This document shows, one piece after another, positions 8,444 through 16,834 of a stretch of 64,000 nucleotides of DNA. The stretch is from Nocardioides sp. zg-1228 (GTDB lineage Bacteria > Actinomycetota > Actinomycetes > Propionibacteriales > Nocardioidaceae): NCBI RefSeq assembly GCF_017086465.1, contig NZ_CP070961.1, positions 1,984,001-2,048,000 on the forward strand, read 5' to 3'. Numbering within the stretch: position 1 is the first letter of the stretch; every line of letters begins with the position of its first letter. The notes under the pieces were generated by a model, which saw nothing but the letters and a program-made list of their open reading frames with translations, made no database searches and was not told the origin of the DNA. The position numbers and the translations under genes were made by a program.

Positions 8444-8850
8444 GCGAGCCCGCCGGGAGCCGGGTCGGCACGGTGGTCACCCACCGCCGCTACGTCCCCT
8501 ACTCCCACGCCCACTACGCCGGCAACCTCGTCGACGGGGCCTACAGCCTCGGCCTGTTCGGCGACGTGGCCACGGAGATGTGCATCGTCCTCGACGGCGA
8601 CGAGGGGCTGTTCGCCTCCTACTCCGACGTCCAGTTCCGGGCCCCGGTGCGAGCCGGCGACGTGGTCGAGGTCACCGCGACGCTGGTGCGCGAGGGCACC
8701 CGCAGCCGGGTGATGGACTTCACCGTGCAGGTCGTCGGTCGGGGGGCGCCGAGCGCCGTGGCACCGGGCCGGGCGGAGGTGCTCGACCCGCCGGTCGTCG
8801 CCACGACCGCCACGGGCACCGTCGTCGTCCCCCCCGCCGCCGGGACGTAG
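8440..8850 (+). CDS. kal: 3-aminobutyryl-CoA ammonia-lyase (hotdog fold)
   Basis: A 136-aa hotdog-fold protein resembling Kal, which eliminates ammonia from 3-aminobutyryl-CoA to give crotonyl-CoA. The block SHAHYAGNLVDGAYSLGLFG and the following GDEGLFASYSDVQFRAPVRAGD match the family. It is the last gene of the operon, starting 4 bases inside kamE. The preceding reaction, cleavage of 3-keto-5-aminohexanoate with acetyl-CoA by Kce, has no candidate in this window. A stem-loop follows 8 bases after the stop. Confidence 0.85.
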   Translation: MSEPAGSRVGTVVTHRRYVPYSHAHYAGNLVDGAYSLGLFGDVATEMCIVLDGDEGLFASYSDVQFRAPVRAGDVVEVTATLVREGTRSRVMDFTVQVVGRGAPSAVAPGRAEVLDPPVVATTATGTVVVPPAAGT

Positions 8851-8858
8851 GCACACGA

Positions 8859-8887
8859 GTCGGCGTGTCATGCGCCGACACGCCGAC
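8859..8887 (+). terminator. Stem-loop after the lysine operon
   Basis: GTCGGCGTGTC (8859-8869) and GACACGCCGAC (8877-8887) form a perfect 11-bp stem with a 7-nt loop. It begins 8 bases after the kal stop codon. The following tract (TTTGAGATTTG) is only moderately T-rich, so this is a probable but not classical intrinsic terminator. Confidence 0.6.
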
Positions 8888-8933
8888 GACTTTGAGATTT
8901 GTCCCGCGAGTTTGGGCGGGAGCACCCTCCCGT

Positions 8934-9003
8934 GACCTGCGCGAACGCACGTTCGCGCAGGTCAGGCCCGTGTTGACACCCTCCCGCACGCGAGGGAGGG
9001 TTT
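8934..9003. other. Two further stem-loops in a ~400-bp gene-poor stretch
   Basis: The 8851-9253 interval has no convincing gene but several inverted repeats. A perfect 13-bp stem runs 8934-8946/8951-8963 with loop GCAC. Its centre, CGAAC-GCAC-GTTCG, matches the SOS-box pattern CGAACRNRYGTTCG, so it could be a LexA site as well as a hairpin. An 8-bp stem ACCCTCCC/GGGAGGGT (8978-8985/8994-9001) followed by TTT looks like a terminator. A second ACCCTCCC at 8924-8931 could compete for the same GGGAGGGT. TTGACA at 8973-8978 is a possible -35 box. Confidence 0.5.
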
Positions 9004-9057
9004 CGGGGTCCGCCTGTGCAGCTCGCGGGTGGCGCCTTCGGCAGAAGGGAGACGAAC

Positions 9058-9150
9058 GTGGGGTACGTGACGCCAGCGATGCCCGTCGTCCGTCGACTCG
9101 TCGAGGGTGTCCCGCGAGGGCCGGATGCGGGAGGGGTCCCGCGGCCGTAG
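9058..9150 (+). CDS. Possible 30-codon ORF
   Basis: A short frame from GTG to TAG with AGAAGGGAG about 7 bases upstream of the GTG, lying downstream of the hairpin cluster and about 100 bases before lnt. The predicted peptide is not recognised. It could be a leader peptide or chance; the ribosome-binding site is the only positive evidence. A GCGGGA/TCCCGC hairpin (9127-9142) lies at its 3' end. Confidence 0.22.
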   Translation: MGYVTPAMPVVRRLVEGVPRGPDAGGVPRP

Positions 9151-9253
9151 ACAACTTCGCGCGCGCGTCAGCCAGACGGGTGCGCGTTGGTCCGAAGCCC
9201 CAGGGCCCCTCCCGCACCGCTGCAGGCGATCAGCCGTCGGCTACGGTCTCAGC

Positions 9254-10792
9254 GTGCCGCTCCGCGTCCTCATCGCCTTCGCCGGCGGCCTCGTCCTGGC
9301 AGCCGCGTTCGAGCCGATCGGCCATGCCTGGCTGATGCCCCCCGCGATCGCGGTGCTGGTGCTGTGCGTACGCGGCCTCCCGCCCCGCCGCGCCTGGCTG
9401 CCCAGCCTCGCGTTCGGGGTGGCATTCATCTTCGCGGTCATGGTGTGGATGCGATCGGTCGGCACCGACGCGTGGATCGCGATGTGCGCCATGGAGTCGG
9501 CGTTCTTCGTGCCCCTCGGCGTGGGTCTCGCGTGGAGCATGCGGGTGCGCGCGTGGCCGGTGCTCACCGCCCTGTGGTGGGTGGGGATCGAGACGCTGCG
9601 CAGCGGCTTCCCCTTCAGCGGCATGCCCTTCGGCCGGCTCGTGTTCGCGACCGCCGACACGCCCTGGGCCGACGCGCTGCCGTGGATCGGGATGACCGGC
9701 GTCAGCCTCCTCGTCGCCCTCACCGGCACCACGCTGGCGTGGGTGGTCCTGCAGCTGCGCTCACCGTCGCGCTCGACGTACGTCGCGGTGGCCGCCCTGG
9801 TCGTCGTCACCCTGGCCCCCGCGCTCGTGCCCTACCCGCTCGAGCGCACCGGCAGCGCCACGGTGGCCGCCGTGCAGGGCGACGTCCCGGGGACCGGTCT
9901 CAACGTCCCGGCGGTGCACCGGCAGGTCACGGCCGACCACGCGCGGCTCACCCGCGAGCTCGCCGACGCGGTCGCGGCGGGGGAGCAGCCGCGGCCCGAC
10001 TTCGTGGTGTGGCCGGAGAACTCCACGGCCGTCGACCCGTTCCGCGACACCGAGGTGCACGGGGAGATCGTCGCCGCCTCCGACGCCATCGACGTCCCGA
10101 TCCTCGTGGGCGGCACCAACAGCAACCCGCTCGACGACACCCAGGTGCTCAACCAGGGCATCGTCTTCCAGCCCGGACTCGGCAGCGGCGACCGCTACAC
10201 CAAGCGGCACCCGGTGCCCTACGGCGAGTACATCCCCTTCCGGGGCAGCAGCTGGATGCCCTCGAGCTACGGCCGGCTCACCGAGGTGGCTCGCGACATG
10301 GTGCGCGGCACCAGCCTGGAGCCGCTGCGGGCGGGCGACATCCGCGTCGCCGACGCGATCTGCTTCGACGTCGCCTACGACGAGGGCATCGCCGGCCAGG
10401 TCGCGCGCGGGGCCGAGCTGGTGACCGTCCAGACCAGCAACGCGATGTTCAGCCGCACCGGCCAGCTCGCCCAGCAGTTCGAGATCAGCCGGCTGCGCGC
10501 GCAGGAGACCGGCCGCTGGGTCGTCGTGGCGGCGATCAACGGCATCTCCGGGGTCGTGCGTCCCGACGGCTCCGTGGTCGCCTCGGTGCCCGCACGCGGC
10601 CAGGAGGTCCTGGTGGAGGAGATCGGCCTCAGCACGACGATCACCCCCGCGGTCCGCCTCGGCGTCTGGCCCGCCCGACTCGCGCTCGCGTTCCTCGTCC
10701 TCCACACGGTCGTGGTCCTCATCGCCTATCGTCGTCGCCGGCAGCGTGACCGCGTCGCCGATCCTCGCCCGGACTCCCCGGCGAGCCCCTGA
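9254..10792 (+). CDS. lnt: Apolipoprotein N-acyltransferase
   Basis: A 512-aa membrane enzyme that N-acylates the lipidated cysteine of lipoproteins. Several N-terminal membrane segments are followed by a nitrilase-like domain with the expected triad: Glu255 (VVWPENS), Lys317 ([16 protein letters not shown]) and Cys370 ([10 protein letters not shown]). A last membrane helix is near the C-terminus. I chose the GTG at 9254, which opens directly into the first hydrophobic helix; upstream codons are unlike coding sequence. The next gene encodes the partner glycosyltransferase, an arrangement common in actinobacteria, where the two are sometimes fused. Confidence 0.9.
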   Translation: MPLRVLIAFAGGLVLAAAFEPIGHAWLMPPAIAVLVLCVRGLPPRRAWLPSLAFGVAFIFAVMVWMRSVGTDAWIAMCAMESAFFVPLGVGLAWSMRVRAWPVLTALWWVGIETLRSGFPFSGMPFGRLVFATADTPWADALPWIGMTGVSLLVALTGTTLAWVVLQLRSPSRSTYVAVAALVVVTLAPALVPYPLERTGSATVAAVQGDVPGTGLNVPAVHRQVTADHARLTRELADAVAAGEQPRPDFVVWPENSTAVDPFRDTEVHGEIVAASDAIDVPILVGGTNSNPLDDTQVLNQGIVFQPGLGSGDRYTKRHPVPYGEYIPFRGSSWMPSSYGRLTEVARDMVRGTSLEPLRAGDIRVADAICFDVAYDEGIAGQVARGAELVTVQTSNAMFSRTGQLAQQFEISRLRAQETGRWVVVAAINGISGVVRPDGSVVASVPARGQEVLVEEIGLSTTITPAVRLGVWPARLALAFLVLHTVVVLIAYRRRRQRDRVADPRPDSPASP

Positions 10793-10815
10793 GCCCTGGA
10801 GTGAGGTGCGCACGC

Positions 10816-11559
10816 GTGAGCGTCGACGGACTCGGCCGCTGCGTGATGGTCGTGCCGACCTACAACGAGTCGGAGAACCTCGCGTGGGTCGTCGGCAGGC
10901 TCCGGGCCGCCCAGCCCGGGGTCGACGTGATGGTGGTCGACGACAACAGCCCGGACGGCACCGGCGAGCTCGCCGACCGGCTGGCCGCCGCCGACCCCGC
11001 CATCAGCGTGGTGCACCGCACCGAGAAGGCGGGGCTGGGGGCCGCCTACCTGCACGGCTTCGACGTCGCGCTCCGGGCGGGCTACGACGTCGTCGGCGAG
11101 ATGGACGCCGACGGGTCCCACCAGCCCGAGCAGCTCGAGCGGCTCCTCGACGCGCTGCGCAGCGCCGACCTGGTGATCGGGTCGCGCTACGTGCCCGGCG
11201 GCTCGGTGGTCAACTGGCCCCTGCGGCGCCTCCTGCTGTCGCGGGGCGGCAACCTCTACGTCCGGCTGCTGCTCGGGATGCGGGTCAAGGACGCCACCGC
11301 CGGCTACCGCGTCTTCCGCCGCACCACCCTCGAGGCGATCGACCTTGCCTCGGTGAGGTCTACTGGATACGTGTTCCAGACCGATCTCGCCCACCGCACC
11401 GTGGCGCGTGGCCTCCGGGTCACCGAGGTGCCGATCGACTTCGTCGAGCGTGAGCGCGGGGATTCCAAGATGAGCGGCCAGGTGGCCGGTGAGTCGCTGC
11501 GGATGATCACCCGATGGGGACTGTCGCAGCGGTGGTCGCAGCTGCGGGGCAGGTCATGA
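10816..11559 (+). CDS. ppm1: Polyprenol monophosphomannose synthase (GT2)
   Basis: A 247-aa family 2 glycosyltransferase of the dolichol-phosphate mannosyltransferase type, which makes polyprenyl-phosphate mannose for glycolipids and protein mannosylation. Key parts are [21 protein letters not shown], the DxD metal site in EMDADGSHQ, and IGSRYVPGG. There is no C-terminal membrane domain, as in the Ppm1 catalytic part. I chose the GTG at 10816 because GGAGTGAGG lies 9 bases upstream; the GTG at 10801 overlaps that site. It follows lnt closely and its stop overlaps the next gene. Confidence 0.88.
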   Translation: MSVDGLGRCVMVVPTYNESENLAWVVGRLRAAQPGVDVMVVDDNSPDGTGELADRLAAADPAISVVHRTEKAGLGAAYLHGFDVALRAGYDVVGEMDADGSHQPEQLERLLDALRSADLVIGSRYVPGGSVVNWPLRRLLLSRGGNLYVRLLLGMRVKDATAGYRVFRRTTLEAIDLASVRSTGYVFQTDLAHRTVARGLRVTEVPIDFVERERGDSKMSGQVAGESLRMITRWGLSQRWSQLRGRS

Positions 11560-12077
11560 CCCAGCCCTTCCCGGTGTCCCCGCGGCCCCGGCGCCCGCGC
11601 CGGTGGCTGCGGCTGCTCCTGGTCGCCGCGTTCGTCGTCGTGCCGCTGGTCGAGATCTGGGTCATCCTGGAGGTCGGCCAGCTCGTCGGACCGTGGTGGA
11701 CCATCGCGCTGCTCATCCTCGACAGCATGCTCGGCGCGTGGCTGATCCGGCGCGAGGGCGCCCGGGCGTGGGCCGCGCTCCGCGAAGCGCTCTACAGCGG
11801 CCGGATGCCCGCGCGGGAGATCGCCGACGGTGCGCTGATCCTCATCGGCGGCACCCTGATGCTCAGCCCGGGATTCGTCCTCGACATCGCGGGCATCATC
11901 TTGATCCTGCCCTTCACCCGCCCGGTGGCGCGCCGGCTGCTCACCAAGGTGGTCGAGCGTCGCCTCGTGGTCGCACCGGGCTTCGGCTTCGCGCCCGGCC
12001 CGTTCGGGCCCGGGAACGACGGTCGCCCCGGACCGGGGCCCGAAGGCCCGGTGGTCCGGGGCGACGTCGTCGAGTGA
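11556..12077 (+). CDS. fxsA: FxsA family membrane protein
   Basis: A 173-aa FxsA-type cytoplasmic membrane protein. The pattern [39 protein letters not shown] and a third segment [23 protein letters not shown] is typical, followed by a polar Gly/Pro-rich tail. In E. coli FxsA relieves exclusion of phage T7 by F; its role in actinobacteria is unknown. The ATG overlaps the ppm1 stop, so lnt-ppm1-fxsA look like one transcript. It converges on rbpA. Confidence 0.85.
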   Translation: MTQPFPVSPRPRRPRRWLRLLLVAAFVVVPLVEIWVILEVGQLVGPWWTIALLILDSMLGAWLIRREGARAWAALREALYSGRMPAREIADGALILIGGTLMLSPGFVLDIAGIILILPFTRPVARRLLTKVVERRLVVAPGFGFAPGPFGPGNDGRPGPGPEGPVVRGDVVE

Positions 12078-12089
12078 CGCGTCAGCTGC

Positions 12090-12470
12090 TCAGCTGACCC
12101 GCTTCTTCTTGTTGGCGCGGTGCAGGTGCGCGGGGCCGATCTCGCCGCCGCGCAGCAGCTCGAGGCGCTCCTTGAGGATGTCCTCGAGCTCCTTCTCCGA
12201 GCGCCGCTCCAGGAGCATGTCCCAGTGCGTGCGCGCGGGCTTCTCCACCTTCTCCTCGGGGAGGATCCCCGCCGTGCTCAGCCCCTCCGCGCCGCAGCGC
12301 GGGCACTCCCACACGGCCGGGATGTCGGCCTCGACCGACATCGTCACCTCGAAGTCGTGACCCTGCTTGCACCGGTAACCGACCTGCTGGCGAGCGGCGA
12401 ACTCGATGCCGCGCTCGTCCTCGAAACTCTGGCCGCCGAGCCGTGCGCCACGTAGTGTGCGCTCCGCCAC
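12090..12470 (-). CDS. rbpA: RNA polymerase-binding protein RbpA
   Basis: A 126-aa RbpA, an actinobacterial RNA polymerase partner that stabilises open complexes with the principal sigma factor and affects rifampicin tolerance in some species. The N-terminal AERTLRGARLGGQSFE, a zinc-binding core (Cys34, His38, Cys56, Cys59) and a charged C-terminal sigma-interacting part are visible. I placed the start at the GTG at 12470, with GGAGG 6-7 bases upstream; the upstream frame is not RbpA-like. A SigR-type promoter lies about 135 bases upstream of the start. Confidence 0.92.
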   Translation of the reverse strand: MAERTLRGARLGGQSFEDERGIEFAARQQVGYRCKQGHDFEVTMSVEADIPAVWECPRCGAEGLSTAGILPEEKVEKPARTHWDMLLERRSEKELEDILKERLELLRGGEIGPAHLHRANKKKRVS

Positions 12471-12603
12471 CGTGCCCACCTCCATTGGGTTGCTGACACC
12501 CGTTGTGTTGTGTTCGGGTTTCTCCGGTGCAACGAGCCAGGACCGTGATGGTGACGTCGCTTGTGACGACGCGGCTCGCCTGCACCGAACTCCTACGATC
12601 TTC

Positions 12604-12629
12604 AACGGTAGCGGGGTCGCTCCAATTCC
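12604..12629 (-). promoter_or_regulatory. SigR-type promoter of rbpA
   Basis: On the minus strand GGAAT (complement 12629..12625) and GTT (complement 12606..12604) are separated by exactly 18 bases, the consensus for the thiol-stress sigma factor SigR/SigH of actinobacteria. Streptomyces rbpA is known to have a SigR-dependent promoter, so position and identity agree. A transcript from here would have a leader of about 125 nt. Confidence 0.7.
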
Positions 12630-12726
12630 GCGGATTTCCCGCGGCACCCGCCACGCTCAGGCGTGACGGAATGCACCCCCAGGGGTGGATCCGCTCCGGG
12701 CCCCGGCGATCGGTCCCGGACGAGGC

Positions 12727-14079
12727 TCAGATGACCGCCGGCATGTCGTTGCCGGCGTCGCGGATTCCCTTGGCGGTGTCGACGCGCATCAGCAGGAGCC
12801 CACCCACGACGAAGAAGATGATCAGCGCGAAGATCGCCGGACGGTAGGAGTCGGTGAAGGTGTAGACGAGGCCGAAGACGAGCGTGCCGAACCACGAGGT
12901 GCCGCGCTCCATCGCGTGGTAGAAGCTGAAGAACTCCGCCTCCTTGCCGCGCGGGATCAGCAGCGAGAAGTAGGAGCGGGCCAGCGCCTGCGTGCCGCCC
13001 AGGACCAGCCCGATCGCGGCGCCGAGCACGAGCAGCGGGACGAGCGACTTCTCGGGGATGACCAGGCCGGCGGTGACGATGCCCATCCAGATGACCAGGC
13101 CGCCGAGGATGGTGTTCTTCGCGCCGCGGCGCGCGGCGATGCGGCCGAAGAGCAGCGCCCCGCCCACCGCGACGAACTGGACCAGCAGGTAGACGCCGAG
13201 CATGGTGCCCTGCGGGAAGCCGAGCTCTTCCACGCCGTAGACGGAGGCCTGGCTGATCACGGTCTGGATGCCGTCGTTGAAGAACAGGTAGGCGAGCAGG
13301 AACGTCAGCGCGACTGGGTAGTTGCGCAGCTCCTTGAGGGTGATCCAGAGCTGGCCGAAGCTGCGCTGCAGGACGCCTCCCTCGACGGGCTCGACATCGA
13401 CCGGCGGGTGGTTCTGCAGCCCGCGGTAGGGGATGAAGGTGAACGCCGCCCACCACACGGCGGCCGAGAGCAGGGAGATCCGCACCGCCATGCCCTCGGT
13501 GAGGCCGAAGGTGTCGTGCATGCTCACCAGCACGAAGTTGACCGCCAGCAGGAGACCGCCGCCGGCGTAGCCGTAGGCCCAGCCGCGCGAGGACACCCGG
13601 TCGCGGTCGGACTCCGTGGAGATGATCGGCAGGATCGAGTCGTTGACCACCGCCGACGCGGCGAAGCACAGGTTGGCCAGGATGAACGTGATCGCGCCGA
13701 GCCGCCAGTTGTCGCCGGTCATGAAGAACAGGAGCGCGGCGAAGAACGCGCCGGCCCACGCGAAGCCCGCGAGGAGGTCCTTCTTGCGCGAGGTGCGGTC
13801 GGCGACGGCGCCGAGCAGGGGCAGCACGAGCGCGGAGATGAGCGTGGAGAACGTGATGACGTAGGCCGGCAGCGCGCCGGGGGCGATCGACAGCCCGAGC
13901 ACCGAGACCCGGTCGTCGACCGCGGCCTCCTTCGCGACAGCGATCAGGTAGGGCCCGAAGAGGACGCCGGACACCGTCGTGGCGAAGGCGCTGTTGGCCC
14001 AGTCGTAGAAGTACCAGGCCCGCTGCTCCTTGGCCTGCGCCAACGGCGTCAGGTCCGCGATGCCGCCTACCTTGCTCAT
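12727..14079 (-). CDS. MFS transporter (UMF1/Atg22-like)
   Basis: A 450-aa polytopic protein with about 12 membrane segments and the UMF1/Atg22-like opening WYFYDWANSAFATTVSGVLFGPYL. A typical MFS loop is seen in GAVADRTSRKKDLLAGFAW. The substrate is unknown; distant yeast relatives export amino acids from the vacuole. Its ATG overlaps the stop of the glycerophosphodiesterase gene (ATGA), so the two form an operon and the cargo may be a product of lipid head-group breakdown (inference). Confidence 0.82.
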   Translation of the reverse strand: MSKVGGIADLTPLAQAKEQRAWYFYDWANSAFATTVSGVLFGPYLIAVAKEAAVDDRVSVLGLSIAPGALPAYVITFSTLISALVLPLLGAVADRTSRKKDLLAGFAWAGAFFAALLFFMTGDNWRLGAITFILANLCFAASAVVNDSILPIISTESDRDRVSSRGWAYGYAGGGLLLAVNFVLVSMHDTFGLTEGMAVRISLLSAAVWWAAFTFIPYRGLQNHPPVDVEPVEGGVLQRSFGQLWITLKELRNYPVALTFLLAYLFFNDGIQTVISQASVYGVEELGFPQGTMLGVYLLVQFVAVGGALLFGRIAARRGAKNTILGGLVIWMGIVTAGLVIPEKSLVPLLVLGAAIGLVLGGTQALARSYFSLLIPRGKEAEFFSFYHAMERGTSWFGTLVFGLVYTFTDSYRPAIFALIIFFVVGGLLLMRVDTAKGIRDAGNDMPAVI

Positions 14080-14888
14080 TCCTCATCCTCCACGTGGCCG
14101 TTCCACTGTCCGCGGGCGCGGAGCACGTCCCTGAGTATGTCCGTGCGATCGGTCATGATGCCGTCAACACCACGGTCGAGGAGGGCGTTCATCTCGATCG
14201 GGTCGTCGATCGTCCACACGTGCACCTGCAGGCCGGCGGCGTGCGCGCGTCGTACGAGCCCGCGCGAGACGACCAGCACGCGGCCGCGGTGGTGCGGCAC
14301 CTGCAGCGCGACGGGCCGTCCGCGCGTGAGCCACCGGGCGAGGCGGGCGCTGGGGGAGAGAACGAACGCGACCACCTCGAGGGGGTGCGCCGACGTCGCC
14401 ACCCGCCCCCGGGTGCGGCGGCGGAACCGCTCGAGCCGGCGGCGGGAGAACGAGCCGACCAGCACCCGGTCCCAGGCCGCACGCTCCTCGACGAACCGGG
14501 CCAGCGCCTCCACGGCCCCGTCGGCCTTGAGGTCGAGGTTGAACCGCGTGGCGGGGAACGCGTCGAACAGCTCGGCGAGGGTCGGCACCGGCTCGCTGCC
14601 GCCGACGGCCGCGCGCTGCACCTCGGCGTAGGTCGAGTCGGCGATGCTGCCCGTGCGGTCGGTCACCCGGTCGAGGACCGTGTCGTGGAAGGCCAGGAGC
14701 ACGCCGTCGCTGGTGACGTGGACGTCGGTCTCCAGATAGGTGTAGCCGAGCTCGACCGCGTGGGCGAAGGCGGTGAGCGTGTTCTCCAGGCCCTCGATCT
14801 CCGGGTGGTAGGCACCACCGCGGTGGGCGAACGCGAGCGGTCGGGGCGCGTCGAGGTAGGCAGGGACGCGTGGATGAGGGGATGGCAC
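14076..14888 (-). CDS. Glycerophosphodiester phosphodiesterase
   Basis: A 270-aa GDPD TIM-barrel enzyme that hydrolyses glycerophosphodiesters to glycerol-3-phosphate and an alcohol. Catalytic motifs: FAHRGG near the N-terminus, LENTLTAFAHAVELG, LETDVHVTSDGVLLAFHD with the conserved metal and acid residues, then NLDLKADG. No signal peptide, so a cytosolic enzyme of the UgpQ type. The start is GTG with no Shine-Dalgarno sequence and may be leaderless. It is translationally coupled to the MFS gene and diverges from the zinc-ribbon gene. Confidence 0.87.
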   Translation of the reverse strand: MPSPHPRVPAYLDAPRPLAFAHRGGAYHPEIEGLENTLTAFAHAVELGYTYLETDVHVTSDGVLLAFHDTVLDRVTDRTGSIADSTYAEVQRAAVGGSEPVPTLAELFDAFPATRFNLDLKADGAVEALARFVEERAAWDRVLVGSFSRRRLERFRRRTRGRVATSAHPLEVVAFVLSPSARLARWLTRGRPVALQVPHHRGRVLVVSRGLVRRAHAAGLQVHVWTIDDPIEMNALLDRGVDGIMTDRTDILRDVLRARGQWNGHVEDEE

Positions 14889-14922
14889 GCGAGAAGTATG
14901 CGGTCAGCGGTACCGTCGAGGG

Positions 14923-15183
14923 ATGGAGAGCATCACGTGTCCCCAGTGCGGTGTCGAGATGGTGGAGCGGACCCACGGCGAGGCCAAGGTCAGCGTGTGC
15001 CCCGAGGGGCACGGGGTGTTCCTCGCCCGGGCCGACCTCGGCCTGCTGGTCGAGGCGGAGAACGACTGGCACCGCAACACCGGCCAGCACACCGCGCCGC
15101 TCCCGCGCATCACCGCCGACATGACCGCCCCGCCCACCACCGGCCGGGTGTCGCGGGCCTGGGTGGAGACCTTGTTCGGCTGA
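14923..15183 (+). CDS. TFIIB-type zinc ribbon protein
   Basis: An 86-aa protein with a zf-TFIIB-like zinc ribbon: CPQCGVEM followed 20 residues later by CPEGHGVFL, then ARADLGLLVEAE. The second half is polar and low in complexity apart from a conserved-looking C-terminal RAWVETLFG. The function of this family is unknown. TACCGT at 14909-14914 could be a -10 box placing the transcript start at the ATG (leaderless). Confidence 0.75.
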   Translation: MESITCPQCGVEMVERTHGEAKVSVCPEGHGVFLARADLGLLVEAENDWHRNTGQHTAPLPRITADMTAPPTTGRVSRAWVETLFG

Positions 15184-15207
15184 CGCCGAGGGGCGGACCT
15201 CCGCGGC

Positions 15208-16740
15208 TCAGATGTCGCGGAAGGTCTCGATGTTGGCGCCCAGCTCGTTGAGCCGCTCGGCCAGGTCCTCGTAACCACGGTGGATGACGTAGGTCGAGCG
15301 CAGCACGCTGCGGCCCTTGGAGGCGAGCATCGCGATGAGCAGCACGACGGCGGGGCGCAGGGCGGGCGGGCAGACGATCTCCGCTCCGGAGAAGTGCGTC
15401 GGGCCGTCGACGAGCACGCGGTGCGGGTCGAGCAGCTTGACCTGCGCGCCGAGCTTGTTGAGCTCGGTGAGGTAGATCGCCCGGTTCTCGTAGACCCAGT
15501 CGTGCAGCAGCGTCTGCCCCTCGGCGACCGCGGCGATGACCGCGAAGAAGGGCAGGTTGTCGATGTTGAGCCCGGGGAACGGCATCGGGTGGATCTTGTC
15601 GAGCGGCGCCCGCAGCTCGGACGGGTGCGTGGTGATGTCGACCAGGCGGGTCTCGCCGTTGAGCGCCACGTACTCCGCCGAGCGGTCGTAGCGGAAGCCC
15701 ATCTCCTCCAGGATCGCCAGCTCGAGCTCGAGGAACTCGATCGGCGCCCGGCGGATGGTGATCTCGGACTTGGTGACGATCGCGGCGGCGAGCAGCGACA
15801 TCGCCTCGATGGGGTCCTCCGACGGCGCGTAGTCGACGTCCACGTCGATCGACGCGCGGCCGGTGATGCGCAGGGTGGTGGTGCCGACGCCCTCGACCTC
15901 GACGCCGAGCTTGCGCAGGTAGAAGCAGAGGTCCTGGACCATGTAGTTGGACGAGGCGTTGCGGATCACGGTCGTGCCGGGGTGGAGCGCGGCGGCCATC
16001 AGCGCGTTCTCGGTGACGGAGTCGCCGCGCTCGGTGAGCACGATCGGTCGCTCCGGCTCGATCGCACGGTTGACGCTGGCGTGGTAGGCGCCGTCGGTCG
16101 CCTTGACGTCGAGGCCGAACGGCCGCAGGGCGGCCATGTGCGGCTCGACCGTGCGCTCGCCCAGGTTGCACCCGCCGGCGTAGGGCAGCTCGAACTCGTC
16201 GGTGCGGTGGAGCAGCGGGCCGAGGAACATGATCACCGAGCGGGTCCGGCGGGCGGCTCCCTCGTCGATCGCGGCGAGGTTGAGCTCGGCCGGCGGGATG
16301 ATCTCGAGGTCGTTGTCGGTGTTGAGCCACCGCGTGGCGACGCCGAGCGAGTTGAGCACCTCGAGGAGACGGTTGACCTCCTCGATCCGGGCGACCTTGC
16401 GCAGCGTCGTACGGCCGCGGTTGAGCAGTGAGGCGCACAGCAGCGCGACGCCGGCGTTCTTGGAGGTCTTGACGTCGATCGATCCGGAGAGCGTGGTCGG
16501 GCCCTCGACGCGCAGGTGGGTCGGCCCGGCGCCGAGGGCGACGATCTCGGAGTCGAGGGCCGCACCGATGCGGGCGAGCATCTCGAGGGACAGGTTCTGG
16601 TGGCCCTTCTCGATGCGGTTGATCGCGCTCTGGCTCGTGCCGAGCAGCTCGGCCAGCTGGTGCTGGGTGAGCCCACGGTGCTTGCGCGCGTCGCGGATGA
16701 GGTTGCCGATCCGGCCCTTGTAGTCAGCCATGTCCAACAC
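15208..16740 (-). CDS. XRE HTH-MurA-like fusion (UDP-GlcNAc 1-carboxyvinyltransferase fold)
   Basis: A 510-aa fusion. Residues ~10-65 are an XRE-type helix-turn-helix (LTQHQLAELLGTSQSAINRIEKG). The rest is an EPSP-synthase/MurA fold with KTSKNAGVALL (Lys94-Asn95, equivalent to MurA Lys22-Asn23), TRSVIMFLGPLL, and the catalytic-cysteine loop AGGCNLGERTVEPH (Cys191). The active-site cysteine is therefore kept. Such fusions are known in actinobacteria besides the housekeeping MurA; one reading is a regulator that senses a peptidoglycan precursor. The start could be GTG 16740 or ATG 16731; neither has a clear ribosome site. A perfect palindrome lies just upstream. Confidence 0.87.
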   Translation of the reverse strand: MLDMADYKGRIGNLIRDARKHRGLTQHQLAELLGTSQSAINRIEKGHQNLSLEMLARIGAALDSEIVALGAGPTHLRVEGPTTLSGSIDVKTSKNAGVALLCASLLNRGRTTLRKVARIEEVNRLLEVLNSLGVATRWLNTDNDLEIIPPAELNLAAIDEGAARRTRSVIMFLGPLLHRTDEFELPYAGGCNLGERTVEPHMAALRPFGLDVKATDGAYHASVNRAIEPERPIVLTERGDSVTENALMAAALHPGTTVIRNASSNYMVQDLCFYLRKLGVEVEGVGTTTLRITGRASIDVDVDYAPSEDPIEAMSLLAAAIVTKSEITIRRAPIEFLELELAILEEMGFRYDRSAEYVALNGETRLVDITTHPSELRAPLDKIHPMPFPGLNIDNLPFFAVIAAVAEGQTLLHDWVYENRAIYLTELNKLGAQVKLLDPHRVLVDGPTHFSGAEIVCPPALRPAVVLLIAMLASKGRSVLRSTYVIHRGYEDLAERLNELGANIETFRDI

Positions 16741-16742
16741 GG

Positions 16743-16760
16743 TATCTCAGATATGAGATA
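16743..16760. promoter_or_regulatory. Palindromic operator candidate of the HTH-MurA gene
   Basis: TATCTCA-GATA-TGAGATA, an 18-bp perfect inverted repeat (7-4-7), begins 3 bases upstream of the GTG start and 12 bases upstream of the ATG start of the fusion gene. It is strikingly AT-rich in this genome. Its position fits an autoregulatory operator for the fused XRE domain overlapping a leaderless or short-leader promoter. Confidence 0.6.
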
Positions 16761-16834
16761 GCGCCACTCGGCGCGCGCCGGCCCCCCTCCCAAGGGCGGG
16801 GAAGGCGCTTCGGCCGCGTGGCAGGATCGGCGCC

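Noticed and set aside
12685..14631. 648-codon plus-strand frame opposite the MFS and glycerophosphodiesterase genes
   Set aside because: The minus-strand products are clear family members and the frame's product is compositionally biased.
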